Shown: one piece after another, positions 1 through 8,261 of the stretch | Layout of the letters: each line of letters begins with the position of its first letter | Numbering within the stretch: the first letter of the stretch is position 1 | DNA from: Deltaproteobacteria bacterium | GTDB taxonomy: Bacteria > Myxococcota_A > Polyangia > Polyangiales > Ga0077539 | DNA: 64,000 bases | Assembly: GCA_030694465.1 (NCBI GenBank) | Contig: JAUXYJ010000104.1 | Coordinates: 1 to 64,000 of the forward strand | Reading direction: 5' to 3' | Translations under genes and position numbers: made by a program | Notes under the pieces: model-generated | The model's input: the letters and a program-made list of their open reading frames with translations, nothing else | Told to the model about the DNA's origin: nothing | Database searches by the model: none

Positions 1-177
1 CTCTTCTCCTGTGCTGCGCGCGCAGGTTCACGCGTCGCGTGGGCGAATCGGCGAGAGAACTGCCGCTGGCGGGGGCTTCAGCAGCTCAAGAAGCCCGTGG
101 GATTACGCTCGCCGATCGTGCTGGCGAGGCTGCTGCTCTGCGGCCCGCTACATGCCCCGACACTGGTGACAACCCGG

Positions 178-390
178 TCCGTGTCACCCATGTGACCAGA
201 TCGTGTAACCGAGTTCTTCGGACACTGTGACCGACGTCCCCGGTTTGTGTAACCAAGGTCCCCGGTTTGTGTAACCAAGGTCCCCGGTTTGTGTAACCAA
301 GGTCCCCGGTTTGTGTAACCAAGGTGGCCAGTCTATGTCACCGCCTCGCCCGGTCTGTGTCACCGAGGTCACCGTCAAAAGTGTTACCAA
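178..390. repeat. 22-bp tandem repeat array with TGTnACC core
   Basis: Four identical 22-bp units (GTCCCCGGTTTGTGTAACCA plus AG) run head to tail from 236 to 323. Degenerate units continue on both sides in the same register: TGTCACC near 181, TGTAACC near 204, TGTGACC near 226, TGTCACC near 337 and 358, TGTTACC near 382. The conserved heart of each unit is TGTnACC. A 22-bp period is about two helical turns, so the sites lie on one face of the DNA. No reading frame through the array looks coding. The role is unknown: clustered protein-binding sites, or the multi-repeat end of an IS21-like element lying to the left, are both possible. Confidence 0.85.
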
Positions 391-408
391 CGTTCCCGGT
401 TGCACCGC

Positions 409-640
409 CGGGATGCGACGACATCCCCTGGGGCGCCCTCGACCCGGTCCCAGAGATGTCAGCACATCCATTGGACGCGCGCTGGGGGCGCTTTGGGGAT
501 GTGGTGACATCCCTCAGCGTCCCAAACGGCGACGCAGGGGATGTCGTCACATCCCTAAACGCTCAAAACGGCGATCCAGGGGATGTCGTCACATCCCTAA
601 ACGCTCAAAACGGCGACCCAGGGGATGTGCGCACATCCCC
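409..640. repeat. Array of six palindromes GATGT-N4-ACATC at 42-43 bp spacing
   Basis: Six inverted repeats start at 412, 455, 498, 540, 582 and 624, giving spacings of 43, 43, 42, 42 and 42 bp. The arms are GATGT and ACATC around four variable bases. The first arm of copy 1 has one mismatch, and copy 6 (GATGTGCGCACATC) is a perfect palindrome. Flanking G and C runs extend several copies to GGGGATGT/ACATCCC. The inter-site sequences are also similar in copies 4 to 6 (TAAACGCTCAAAACGGCGA). Dyad symmetry at about four helical turns suggests a phased operator array for a dimeric regulator. The change from 43 to 42 bp argues against a coding repeat. Confidence 0.85.
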
Positions 641-643
641 TAA

Positions 644-780
644 GGGCACTTTGGCCAAGGTGAGCCTCCCCGTCGGCGATCGCCAAGCGCAATTCTGTCA
701 ACCGAAGGGGGGAGGGATTGACCCGGTGTTCAAATCTGAACCTCATGGGCTCACACCCAGGAGGTCTCGATGAATAGGGG
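644..780. other. Gap between the palindrome array and repeat copy 1
   Basis: No convincing gene, promoter or structure was recognised here. Short open frames exist on both strands, but none has a recognisable domain or a good ribosome-binding site. Confidence 0.4.
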
Positions 781-946
781 GGCTTGGGCCCTCGAACCCC
801 GTTCCGTCGCGCACGCATCCGCTGACTGCGGCCCGATCGCTCGTCGCCTCGTCTGCGCCCTCGGCCCGTTGCTCCCGGGCCGCGCTCATCGAACCGCAGC
901 CCCACCGACGCGATCGCCGCTGATTTCACAAGAGATACTGAGTTGG
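781..946 (+). repeat. Dispersed ~160-bp repeat, copy 1
   Basis: The copy starts at the GGGCCCTC end and finishes with the conserved end ACTGAGTTGG. It contains the family blocks CGCACGCATCCGCTGACTGC, CGGCCCG, CGGGCCG and CGATCGCCGCTGATTTCACA. The inverted pair CGGCCCG/CGGGCCG is intact. It lies just upstream of the lipoprotein gene at 1062. The stretch 947-1061 after it shows no gene. Confidence 0.85.
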
Positions 947-1061
947 CAACTGCCTCTTCGCTTCGCCCCCGCCGTTCGATCGATCGTCGCGGTGGGCTTC
1001 GCGGTAGCCCGTCGCGGCACCCATCACCGCCGAGGCTCGGTCGGTGGCACCCTAGGGGCCC

Positions 1062-1496
1062 ATGACCAGGGTCCCGTCCCGTCGCAGCTTCATCGGGCTG
1101 ACAGCCGCTGCGCTCTCGCTCCTCGGCTGCCACGACAACGCCGAGCGCGTCTCGTATGCGCCGCAACTTGCAGCCTCAGGAAACGCCGCACCCGCGCAGA
1201 GCGAAGCGCCGGCCACGCGCCCCGCAACAGCCATCGTCGCGACGCCCGCGTCCACGCGCTTCGAGCCCGGGCAGACCTCTGACCCGCGCGCCGATCTCGA
1301 CGGCGATGGAATTCCATCGGCCAGAGATCAATGCCCGGCCGACGCCGAGGACCTCGACGGCTTCGAAGACTCCGACGGCTGTCCCGATCCCGACAACGAC
1401 CAAGACGGTGTTCGAGACGTCAACGATCTGTGCCCCAACGACGCAGAAGACCGCGATGGCGTCCAAGATGACGACGGTTGCCCCGAGCGAGCCTGA
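1062..1496 (+). CDS. Small lipoprotein with thrombospondin type-3-like Ca-binding repeats
   Basis: The 144-residue product is predicted to be an exported lipoprotein. The N-terminus has a twin-arginine-like motif (SRRSFIGL, residues 6-13) and a lipobox ending at Cys23 (LSLLGC), so Tat export followed by lipidation is likely. After a Pro/Ala-rich linker, residues from about 78 carry Asp-rich repeats of the type DxDxDGxxDxxDxCP (for example DNDQDGVRDVNDLCP), as in thrombospondin type-3 repeats that bind calcium. Such repeats often precede an OmpA domain, but here the protein stops at the repeats, so it could be a truncated OmpA-type protein or a complete small one. The zinc-finger gene starts 5 bp downstream. 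Function is unknown. Confidence 0.75.
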   Translation: MTRVPSRRSFIGLTAAALSLLGCHDNAERVSYAPQLAASGNAAPAQSEAPATRPATAIVATPASTRFEPGQTSDPRADLDGDGIPSARDQCPADAEDLDGFEDSDGCPDPDNDQDGVRDVNDLCPNDAEDRDGVQDDDGCPERA

Positions 1497-1501
1497 CCAC
1501 A

Positions 1502-2917
1502 ATGTACTTTCAACTCGAGCAAGCGCCCAAGAAGACCCCGTGCCGACGGTGCCGCGAGCCCATCGCGAAGGAGGCGTGGATGACGTCCGCGTGGATCTAC
1601 GCAGACACCAACGGAAACACGAAGACCGTCTACTACCACCCCCGATGCGCCGTCGACGTCGACGCGCGCGCGCTGCATGGCGAGTTCATCAAGTATGAAA
1701 AGGGCGAGTTTGCCGAGCATCTCGACGCCGTCGAGCAGTTCGCGGCAGCGCGCGCCGCAGCGTTCGAGGCGTACGCGCTCGACCCTCGTTCGCCCCGCGC
1801 CCGCATCGAGCCCGCCACGGACCCGCGAGGGAGGCCGCGCGTGCGCGTTCGCTTCGGAGGGAGCATGAGCGGAGGCAGCAAATTCATGGAGGTCTTCGAG
1901 AAGCACTGCCCCGACTGGACCTTCGCCTCGTCGCTTCGCGAGTACGTCCTCGCGCCGCACGCGGTCTCGAGCGGCGTCAGCAGCGATGACCCGTCGCAGC
2001 CAGTCGTCGGCGCGGTCTTCGGCACCCCGTGCTCGGTGAAGCTCGTCGGCAGCCAACGCGAGAAGGTGCAGAACTGGCGCACAGAGGGCCTGCGCGTCCC
2101 TGTTCTCTGGATCTACGATGACGAAAAGCGCGGGCAAGCCACGATCGATGGGAAGGTACTCGAGCTGCGCGCGATGCTCGAGGCCGCAGGCTACGAAGCG
2201 GACGAAGCGCCCGTGGTCGTTTCGCGCATCATCGATGCAGCGGCGTTCGCCGCGCTCGCGCGGGCGCTCGACGAGCACATGCCAGCGAGCGACACGCGCG
2301 CCGCGTTGATCGAGCGATCACCGGTCGATCGAGCGACAGAGCTGCTCGAGGCAGCCATCGAAGAGGACCGCGCCGAAGCCTGGCCCGCCGCCATCGAGCG
2401 CTGCGCGCGAGCGCTCCTTGATGCCTCCGAGGCGCAGCGCGAGCGGCTCGTGGTCCTCGCCCGAGGCTGCGTCGACGACAACGACTGCAAGCGACCGCTC
2501 TTGCAGCTCGTCATCGCAAGCAAGGTCGCCTCTGACGACGCTTCTTTCATCGCGACGACGATCCTGCAGCGAGAGCTCGAGGCCGAAGCGCGAACGCTCG
2601 GCGGCGACTACGCTCTGTGCGTAGCCATCGTGGATCGCTGCTCGTCGAGTGCGAAGCTCGCGGCGTGCGCCCCGATCGAGCGAGCTCTGCTCGCAGAGAA
2701 GAGCGCCACCACACGACTGACCGCGCTCGGCTCGCAGCTCGCCTCTTGGGGCGACGAAGCGACAGCGCAGCGGCTCGAGGCTTGGACGAAGAGCGCAAAG
2801 GCCCCGAAGGCCGTGCGAGAAGCCGTCGCGGCGCTCGCGAAAGAGCTCTGCGCGACGCTCGCGCGCAAAGCCGCCGCTGGCGCGAAGCCCAAAGCGAAGC
2901 CCAAAGCAAGACGCTGA
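1502..2917 (+). CDS. PARP-type zinc-finger protein, large paralogue
   Basis: The product has 471 residues; ATG 1502 is preferred over an upstream TTG at 1478. Residues 14-49 form C-x2-C-x28-H-x2-C (Cys14, Cys17, His46, Cys49), which fits the PARP-type zinc-finger spacing that in eukaryotes recognises DNA breaks. A second region, about residues 95-230, is shared with the paralogue at 14986: GRPRV, a glycine-rich stretch, SSLREYV, DPSQPVVGAVF and VPVLWIYDDE. I do not recognise that domain. The remaining ~230 residues are Ala/Glu-rich and helical and end in a Lys/Pro/Ala tail that could bind nucleic acid. No PARP catalytic domain is present. A DNA-related role is inferred from the zinc-finger spacing only. 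Confidence 0.75.
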   Translation: MYFQLEQAPKKTPCRRCREPIAKEAWMTSAWIYADTNGNTKTVYYHPRCAVDVDARALHGEFIKYEKGEFAEHLDAVEQFAAARAAAFEAYALDPRSPRARIEPATDPRGRPRVRVRFGGSMSGGSKFMEVFEKHCPDWTFASSLREYVLAPHAVSSGVSSDDPSQPVVGAVFGTPCSVKLVGSQREKVQNWRTEGLRVPVLWIYDDEKRGQATIDGKVLELRAMLEAAGYEADEAPVVVSRIIDAAAFAALARALDEHMPASDTRAALIERSPVDRATELLEAAIEEDRAEAWPAAIERCARALLDASEAQRERLVVLARGCVDDNDCKRPLLQLVIASKVASDDASFIATTILQRELEAEARTLGGDYALCVAIVDRCSSSAKLAACAPIERALLAEKSATTRLTALGSQLASWGDEATAQRLEAWTKSAKAPKAVREAVAALAKELCATLARKAAAGAKPKAKPKARR

Positions 2918-2946
2918 AACGTCGTCGGATGGGCGCAGAATCGCGC

Positions 2947-3648
2947 TCAGCGAACGTCTCGTGCGCTGCAATGCCGACGGTGCGCGAACTCGACGCGCAC
3001 CGGGAGGTGATCGCTTCGCCCCGCGCGAACGACGCGAGCGTCGATCGCCCGCAGCTGCCGCGGGTCGTACACGACGTGATCGAGCCGCTGCTCGAGCGTG
3101 AAGGGGCCCGCCGGCCAGCGCCAGGTCGTCGCACCCGGAGCCACGCCTGCGATGGCTGACGTCATCCGACGCGATCGCGCGAGCCACGCGACTGCGCCGC
3201 GATCCTCGGGTTCGTTGAAGTCCCCGCCCACGATCGTCGCGATCGCCTCCTCGCGGCGCACGAGCGCGCCCCAAAGCGCAGAGATCTCTCGCTCGTGCAT
3301 CGACGGCGCCTCGAACCACCCGCGCACGAGCCCGCCGTCCCGCGAGACCGGCGGCTGCAGGTGTACGTTGACCACCTCGATCGCGCCGCACGGTCCGTCC
3401 ACGAGCGCTCGATGCGCGTCGAACCACTGCACCGCCGAGGGTGCCGAACGCATCTCGCGCAGCGGCCAACGCGAGACGATCGCCGATCCACCGGCGGGCC
3501 ACTCGCGAGAGTGCCAGAAGCGGGCGTAGAGGCGCTCTCGCTCGATCCACGGGCGCAGCGCGATCTCCCAAGCCTCGTTGGTCTCTTGCAAGAGCACGAC
3601 GTCCGCCGCGAGCGCGATGATCCCGATTGCGGTCTCGCGTGAGCGCAC
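2947..3648 (-). CDS. Endonuclease/exonuclease/phosphatase (EEP) family protein, N-terminally short
   Basis: The 233-residue product carries most EEP hallmarks in order: DVVLLQETNE (metal-binding Glu), GGSAIVSRWPL, VVNVHLQPP, VGGDFNEPED (catalytic Asp/Asn), RLDHVVYD and GRSDHLPV (Asp-His). The first beta-strand with the conserved Asn, normally about 30 residues before the QE motif, is absent. The GTG start at 3648 lies only ~19 residues before LLQET, and an in-frame stop sits 18 bp upstream. The gene is therefore either 5'-truncated or has lost its start. Upstream sequence (3649-3851) is AT-richer and holds no gene. The substrate (DNA, RNA or phosphoester) cannot be told. Confidence 0.7.
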   Translation of the reverse strand: MRSRETAIGIIALAADVVLLQETNEAWEIALRPWIERERLYARFWHSREWPAGGSAIVSRWPLREMRSAPSAVQWFDAHRALVDGPCGAIEVVNVHLQPPVSRDGGLVRGWFEAPSMHEREISALWGALVRREEAIATIVGGDFNEPEDRGAVAWLARSRRMTSAIAGVAPGATTWRWPAGPFTLEQRLDHVVYDPRQLRAIDARVVRAGRSDHLPVRVEFAHRRHCSARDVR

Positions 3649-3851
3649 GACCCTGCGGATAACTCAGCGGTTGTATCGCCCCGGTGTCGCGCGAGACTTC
3701 GACGGCGAGCCGCACAATCTCTTGCGATTTTGCAGACGCTTGATCACTAAATCGCTTCAATTTTGCATCAGACGCGGCGCGTTATGGCGCATCCACGGCG
3801 TCTGTTACGACTGCGAAACGCGCGTACGTCGGGGGCGCGAGCGTGAGCGCC

Positions 3852-5339
3852 TCAGGGGCACGCGGGGGCGGCTGGAGACAATCCGCCGAAGCGCGTTCCT
3901 CCCATGATCGTGCCGCGGTTGGTGAAGCCAGCGCTTCGCAAGATCACAAGCATCGATGTGAGCGTGCCGTTGTTGGCCACAGGACCCGCGCTGTCGATGA
4001 AGAGCGTCTGCGCGCGGTTCGTCCCGATGAACGTCAGCTCATGGGTCCCCGTGAGCCTCAGCAGGACGTCGACGTTCACCGCGTCGACGTTGATCGTCAC
4101 CGCGCCGGTGCTGTTGTCGAGCAGGGCGTGCACCGGCCCCGCCGAGGCGCGCAACGTGAGCGCGAGCGGACCTGGAATGCTCGGTCCGATCCCTCGGCCG
4201 AGGATCGCCGATGCTCCCGGGCCGGTCAGCTCAACGAGTCCACCGAGGCCGCACATCTCGAGCCTCGCGGTGTCTCGCAGACACGCGCGGGTGAACCTCG
4301 CCGATGGCATCACCGCGACGCCGAGCCGCTGCATCCCAGACAATCGCAGCGATCCGTCGCCGTAGGGGTCGGTCCACTCAAACGCGCCGGCGCAGTCGGT
4401 GTCCGGCGTGCACTGCCGACTGGCCAGGCAACGAAACGGCGCAGTGCAGGGTGGCAAAGCCCCTCCACACGCCGCGCTGCACACGCCGCGCCCCGTCCGG
4501 TCCAACAGGCACACGCCAGACTGACACTGCGCGTTGGAGGTGCACGGAGCGTTGAAGGGCGCTCCGGTGGGCGCATCGATAACCGCGTCGAAGCCGGCGT
4601 CCGTTCTCGCGTCGAAGCCGCTGTCGATGCTCGCGTCGATGCCGCTGTCGATGCTCGCGTCATTGCGGGCGTCGAAGCTCGCGTCATTGCGGGCGTCGAT
4701 GCTCGCGTCATTGCGGGCGTCGACGCCCGAGTCGAAGCTCGTGTCCGCGCCGTCACGCGTCGCTCGGTCGGTGGAGGCGTCGTTCGTCACGGGCGTAGGG
4801 GTGACTTCGGGTGCGACGCACGCTCCGTCGTCTCCGCACGTGCGCCCTTGCTCTTCGCAGAGCCGCGCGACCGTGCAGGCGTCCGGGGCGGCCATCGCGC
4901 ATCCGACAGCGCGCAAGCCGCATTGGACCGGCAAGAACAAGCGCAACCGCGAGGGGACCTGCGGCTGCAAACGCCAGCGCGCGAGGCGACGAAAGCGCAC
5001 CGTCGTGTCGCCGACGCCCCGCGGCTCGAGCGTGGCCTCGACGACCATCGTCACCAGATCGTCCTTCGGTTGTCCCTCCGCGGGAACAACCGTGAAGCTC
5101 GCGGGCAGCGAGATCCCTTGCGCGCCTCGCGTCCAGCGAAAGACGCGCGCGCTGGCGTTGGGCTCGGAGCCGCGAGAGACCGAGGCAGTGAGGGTCAACA
5201 CGCGCTCGATGGGCGCGTCGCTGTCGAGCGTGACTTCGACCTGAGTGGGCGCAAAACGACAGCCGCACAACGCGAACCATCCCACGGTGACGAGCGCCCG
5301 ATGTCGTCGCGAAAGTGTCTGCTCCACGCGCAGGACCAT
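3852..5339 (-). CDS. Cys-rich lipoprotein with Asp/Ala/Asn repeat linker
   Basis: The 495-residue product starts at ATG 5339, preceded by AGGTG at suitable distance. A signal peptide ends in a lipobox (FALCGC), predicting an outer-membrane or surface lipoprotein. It is followed by a beta-rich N-terminal domain, a Cys cluster, a low-complexity stalk built from 8-residue units DASIDARN/DASFDARN (about 4600-4750, encoded by a 24-bp DNA repeat), and then a Cys-rich domain typical of Myxococcota (CTSNAQCQSGVCLLD) plus a C-terminal Gly/Thr-rich beta domain. Function is unknown; the build resembles predicted adhesin-like surface lipoproteins of this phylum. The 24-bp repeat is likely to vary in copy number between strains. 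Confidence 0.75.
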   Translation of the reverse strand: MVLRVEQTLSRRHRALVTVGWFALCGCRFAPTQVEVTLDSDAPIERVLTLTASVSRGSEPNASARVFRWTRGAQGISLPASFTVVPAEGQPKDDLVTMVVEATLEPRGVGDTTVRFRRLARWRLQPQVPSRLRLFLPVQCGLRAVGCAMAAPDACTVARLCEEQGRTCGDDGACVAPEVTPTPVTNDASTDRATRDGADTSFDSGVDARNDASIDARNDASFDARNDASIDSGIDASIDSGFDARTDAGFDAVIDAPTGAPFNAPCTSNAQCQSGVCLLDRTGRGVCSAACGGALPPCTAPFRCLASRQCTPDTDCAGAFEWTDPYGDGSLRLSGMQRLGVAVMPSARFTRACLRDTARLEMCGLGGLVELTGPGASAILGRGIGPSIPGPLALTLRASAGPVHALLDNSTGAVTINVDAVNVDVLLRLTGTHELTFIGTNRAQTLFIDSAGPVANNGTLTSMLVILRSAGFTNRGTIMGGTRFGGLSPAAPACP

Positions 5340-5446
5340 ACGCGATATCACCTGCCTGCACACCGCTCGCGGCTAGTCGGCGCTCAGCGTGGATGCGTCT
5401 TTCTCCCGCGCGCGGGCCCTCCGTGAGCGTGCAGCGCCTCTCGCGC

Positions 5447-6880
5447 TCAGCGCTGCGATGCGCTTCGACGTCGGCGCGCGACCAGCGCTGCAGCCGCAGT
5501 GAGCATCGCGAGCAGCCGCGCGTCTGCTCGAATTCGTGTGCTCGATCCCACACGACAGCCGCAGCCTCCGTCTACGCTCGCGGGACCGGCGTCGGCGCCC
5601 GGTCGCCTCGCGTCGCCGAGGCCTCCGTCGCGGAGCCCGGACCCCGCGTCGAACGGCTGCGGCGCTCCGCCGTCGCTCGAGCCCGCGTCCGGCGCAGGGA
5701 TCTGCGAGCCTGTGTCTTGCTCGGTCACGTCGGGCATCGGACCGACGCCCGAGTCCGTCCGTTGCGCTGGGCGGCACCCATCGTCGCCCGCGCGCATTTC
5801 ACAGCCGCTCGCGCACGGCTCGCTCTGCACCGCGCCCATCACACAGCGCCTGCGCATCGAGCCGTCGGTCGTGCACGTCCACTCGGCGGTCACGCCCGCG
5901 GGGCACATCGGCGCGGAGCTGCACAGGTCATCGCCGGCGTTGACCGTGCAGCCAAAGGGGCACGCTTGCGTCTCGTCGCGCCCCGCGTTGCAGCGGACGC
6001 GCGCGTCGCGCCCGCTGTTGCAGGCCCACTCCGCGGTCACGCCCGCAGAGCACATGGACATCGGCGGGTTGCACACGTCGTCGGTGCCCGCGGGGCGCCC
6101 CATGCAGCCCGCGGGGCAGGGCTCGGTCATGACCATTCCGTCGATGCAGCGGGTGCGCTGGGTGCGGCTGGCGTTGCACGTCCAGATGGCGAAGGTGCCC
6201 GTCGGACACACTGGCGGCGGCGTGCTGCCGTCGCACGTCGTTCCGGGCAATGTTCGATAGGCATTTTGCTGGGTCCATACGCTCGGTCGCGTTGGCGAAC
6301 ACATGCCCGTGTACGGGTCGTACGCGGTCGTACTGGTCCCGCCCACGGCGCGAAACTCCGTGTGCAAGTGCGCGCCCGTCGAGCACCCTGAGCTCGCGAT
6401 CTGGCCCAGCGCCTGCCCGCACGTCACGCGGTCACCCACGCGGACGCGGACGCTCCCCGTGCGCATGTGCGCGTAGATCACGCTGCGCGTCCCGTGGTCG
6501 ATGCGGACATAGTTGCCGTACCCGAACCCGACGCTCGTCCCGCACGTCCCGCTCGAGGGGCACGAGGTGCAGCGATCAAAGGCGCCGTCGTTGGTCGTCA
6601 CCACCGTGCCCGCTGCGACGGCGACGACGTTGTTGCCTGCGTCGATGGCGCCGAGCCCGCCCGTGAGCGACCAGTCCGAGCCGCGGTGGCCGTCGTAGCT
6701 GCTCGCTCCGCAGTTCCAGTCGCGGTGCGCGCCGGACGAGGCGTTCTGATCGAAGTAGTAGTAATTGCCGATGCAGCCTGGGCACTCGACAGAGCGCCGG
6801 GCGAGCTGCGCCGAGGCCGCCGCTGGCGCCAGCGCGGATGCGAGCAGCGCACATCCCGCGACGATGCGCGCGCGCTTCAC
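5447..6880 (-). CDS. Secreted M23 family metallopeptidase with MYXO-CTERM-type C-terminus
   Basis: The 477-residue product is predicted to cleave peptidoglycan cross-links. Start GTG 6880 gives a clean signal peptide (MKRARIVAGCALLASALAPA) and a GTGA overlap with the upstream gene's stop. The M23 zinc site is visible: HRGSDW, then GAHLHTEF with the HxH pair. Three Cys-rich repeats follow (CPTGTFAIWTC, CSAGVTAEWAC, CPAGVTAEWTC), each about 50 residues with GC-rich turns. A Pro/Asp/Gly-rich linker leads to DGGCGCRVG, a hydrophobic segment and RRRR, the layout of the Myxococcota MYXO-CTERM surface-sorting tail. It is co-transcribed with the beta-propeller-like lipoprotein upstream. Confidence 0.88.
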   Translation of the reverse strand: MKRARIVAGCALLASALAPAAASAQLARRSVECPGCIGNYYYFDQNASSGAHRDWNCGASSYDGHRGSDWSLTGGLGAIDAGNNVVAVAAGTVVTTNDGAFDRCTSCPSSGTCGTSVGFGYGNYVRIDHGTRSVIYAHMRTGSVRVRVGDRVTCGQALGQIASSGCSTGAHLHTEFRAVGGTSTTAYDPYTGMCSPTRPSVWTQQNAYRTLPGTTCDGSTPPPVCPTGTFAIWTCNASRTQRTRCIDGMVMTEPCPAGCMGRPAGTDDVCNPPMSMCSAGVTAEWACNSGRDARVRCNAGRDETQACPFGCTVNAGDDLCSSAPMCPAGVTAEWTCTTDGSMRRRCVMGAVQSEPCASGCEMRAGDDGCRPAQRTDSGVGPMPDVTEQDTGSQIPAPDAGSSDGGAPQPFDAGSGLRDGGLGDARRPGADAGPASVDGGCGCRVGSSTRIRADARLLAMLTAAAALVARRRRSASQR

Positions 6881-7701
6881 GAGGCGCCTCCCAACGCGAC
6901 GGCGACGTGCTGCCCGTCGCGTGTCGTCCACGAGACCTCGCCCGCGCTGCATCGAAAAGACGCTGCGTTCGCAGGGAGCTCGACGAACGCCCCCTGCCAA
7001 TCTTCGCCCGTTCGGAGCGTACAGTTCGTCACGCATCGCAGCGACTCGTCGCTCGTCGCCCGCGCGAGGTGCACGCCCATCACGCCTCCGTTGCGCGCGC
7101 CGACGAAGCACAAAGAGCCTCCGTCCTCGGAGAAGCGCAGCGTCCCGACGCTCGAAAACCCTCGCGCGACCACGCGCTGCGCGCGCACGGGAAGCGCCGC
7201 GCCTTCGCTCCCTTGCTCTCGACGTACGACGAGCTCTCCGTCGTTGCCTGTCGATCGCGCGTACGCGAGCGCGAGACCATCGGGCGAGACGGCGAGCTCG
7301 CCAGCGACCTCGCGATCGATTTCGCTCCGACGCCCGTCGCTCTCGACGAGGACGAGCGACTCTCCCGGAGTGATCGCCACCACGGCGCCTCGCCAGAGCG
7401 TCGCGGTGAGCACGGACGCGCCGAAGTCGAGAGGACGCGTCGTTCCGTCGCTGAATCTCCAGGCGATTTCGACTCGCTCGGCCGCGTCGCCGCCCGCAGG
7501 CCCTCGGTAGACGACGCGGCTCACCACGAGCTGTCGATCGCCGAGTCGCCCAAGCACGCGGCCCGCCGGGTCATCGCTCTGCGCGACGGTCGCAGCGCTC
7601 ACGAGCTGCGCAGACTCGGGGCGTTGGCAGCCGGCGACGAGCAACGCGACGAGCGAGCACGAGAGCCTCGATGCCGCACCATACGATCGACGGAAATTCA
7701 T
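6877..7701 (-). CDS. Lipoprotein, possibly WD40/PD40-like beta-propeller
   Basis: The 274-residue product starts at ATG 7701. A signal peptide ends in lipobox LVAGC. The mature part is rich in short beta-strands with blade-like motifs (ELAVSPDGLALAYARS, TLRFSEDGGSLCFVGA), as in PD40/WD40-type periplasmic propellers, though only about three blades are clear. Its stop overlaps the GTG start of the M23 peptidase gene by 4 bp (GTGA), so the two are translationally coupled. It may position or regulate the peptidase, which is inference. An imperfect dyad (GTAAAC-A-GTTTAT) lies at 7704-7716, just upstream of the start. Confidence 0.72.
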   Translation of the reverse strand: MNFRRSYGAASRLSCSLVALLVAGCQRPESAQLVSAATVAQSDDPAGRVLGRLGDRQLVVSRVVYRGPAGGDAAERVEIAWRFSDGTTRPLDFGASVLTATLWRGAVVAITPGESLVLVESDGRRSEIDREVAGELAVSPDGLALAYARSTGNDGELVVRREQGSEGAALPVRAQRVVARGFSSVGTLRFSEDGGSLCFVGARNGGVMGVHLARATSDESLRCVTNCTLRTGEDWQGAFVELPANAASFRCSAGEVSWTTRDGQHVAVALGGAS

Positions 7702-8101
7702 CACGTAAACAGTTTATCCCGTAGGCCGCGGCGCTGCGACGGTCCATCGCCTCAAAAAGCCCACCCCGTACATCGCGATGAACAGCGCTTCGACCTTCCC
7801 TGCGCCGAGCGAAGTGGCTCATGTCCGTGCGTGTCGGCGCCGCCGCGGGTCGACCCCTCTCCGCGCGCAACGCGTGCGTCTCGGCGGCAGCCCGTGCGCC
7901 TCTTTGCACGTTGCAATCTACCTGTGAATCTGCAGTCAAATGCGCAGTGTACAGGGTGCAAGTGATGAACAAGCGATGGTTGCTCGCGCTCGGCGCGCAC
8001 TGGATCTCGTCGACGGTCAGCGCGCAGAGGCGCCCTCCCGACGCAGCCTCAGCTACCGACACTCACCATTCGCGGCTGTGCCTGAAACACAGCGGAGGGG
8101 A
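7702..8101. other. 400-bp stretch without a recognisable gene
   Basis: This stretch should hold the promoter of the lipoprotein/peptidase pair at its left end. Open frames on either strand have no recognisable domain and poor starts. The sequence at 7905-7980 is lower in GC than its surroundings. Nothing else can be supported. Confidence 0.4.
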
Positions 8102-8258
8102 TTAGGCCCTCCACCCCCGGCCCGTCGCCCACGCACACGCTTGCTGTGGCCCGTTCGCCCGTCGCCTCGCCGCAGTCCTCAACCCCTTGCTCATGGGCCA
8201 CGCTCCCCGCGCGGCACCGATGCGATCGCCGCTGTTTTCACAGGAGATACTGAGTTGG
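8102..8258 (+). repeat. Dispersed ~160-bp repeat, copy 2 (divergent)
   Basis: This is the most divergent full-length copy. It runs from TAGGCCCTCCA to GAGATACTGAGTTGG. The inner inverted pair reads TGGCCC (8047 block: 8147-8152) and GGGCCA (8195-8200), where other copies have CGGCCC and GGGCCG, so both sides changed together. The GCGATCGCCGCTGTTTTCAC block at the right end is intact. Confidence 0.8.
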
Positions 8259-8261
8259 TCG

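Noticed and set aside
178-640. CRISPR array
   Set aside because: The 22-bp units have no spacers, and the 42-bp-spaced palindromes have near-identical spacers in several units. No cas genes are present.
324-773. Open plus-strand frame with a 14-residue repeat (GDVVTSLNAQNGDP)
   Set aside because: The repeat is the palindrome array read in one frame. The 43-bp spacings break the frame register, there is no ribosome-binding site, and other frames are equally open.
597-1166. 189-codon minus-strand open frame across repeat copy 1
   Set aside because: It consists mainly of repeat-family sequence, and similar frames appear in every copy because the repeat is GC-rich. No domain is recognisable.
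3649-3760. In-frame Tyr-Asn just before a TGA upstream of the EEP gene, which might be the missing catalytic Asn with TGA as selenocysteine or a nonsense change
   Set aside because: The residues before it (SRATPGRYNR) are not beta-strand-like, and nothing resembles a SECIS element.
3852-5426. Long plus-strand open frame (about 527 codons) opposite the Cys-rich lipoprotein
   Set aside because: It is Arg/Val/Ala-rich antisense sequence of the repeat stalk. The minus-strand protein has a signal peptide, lipobox and Cys pattern.
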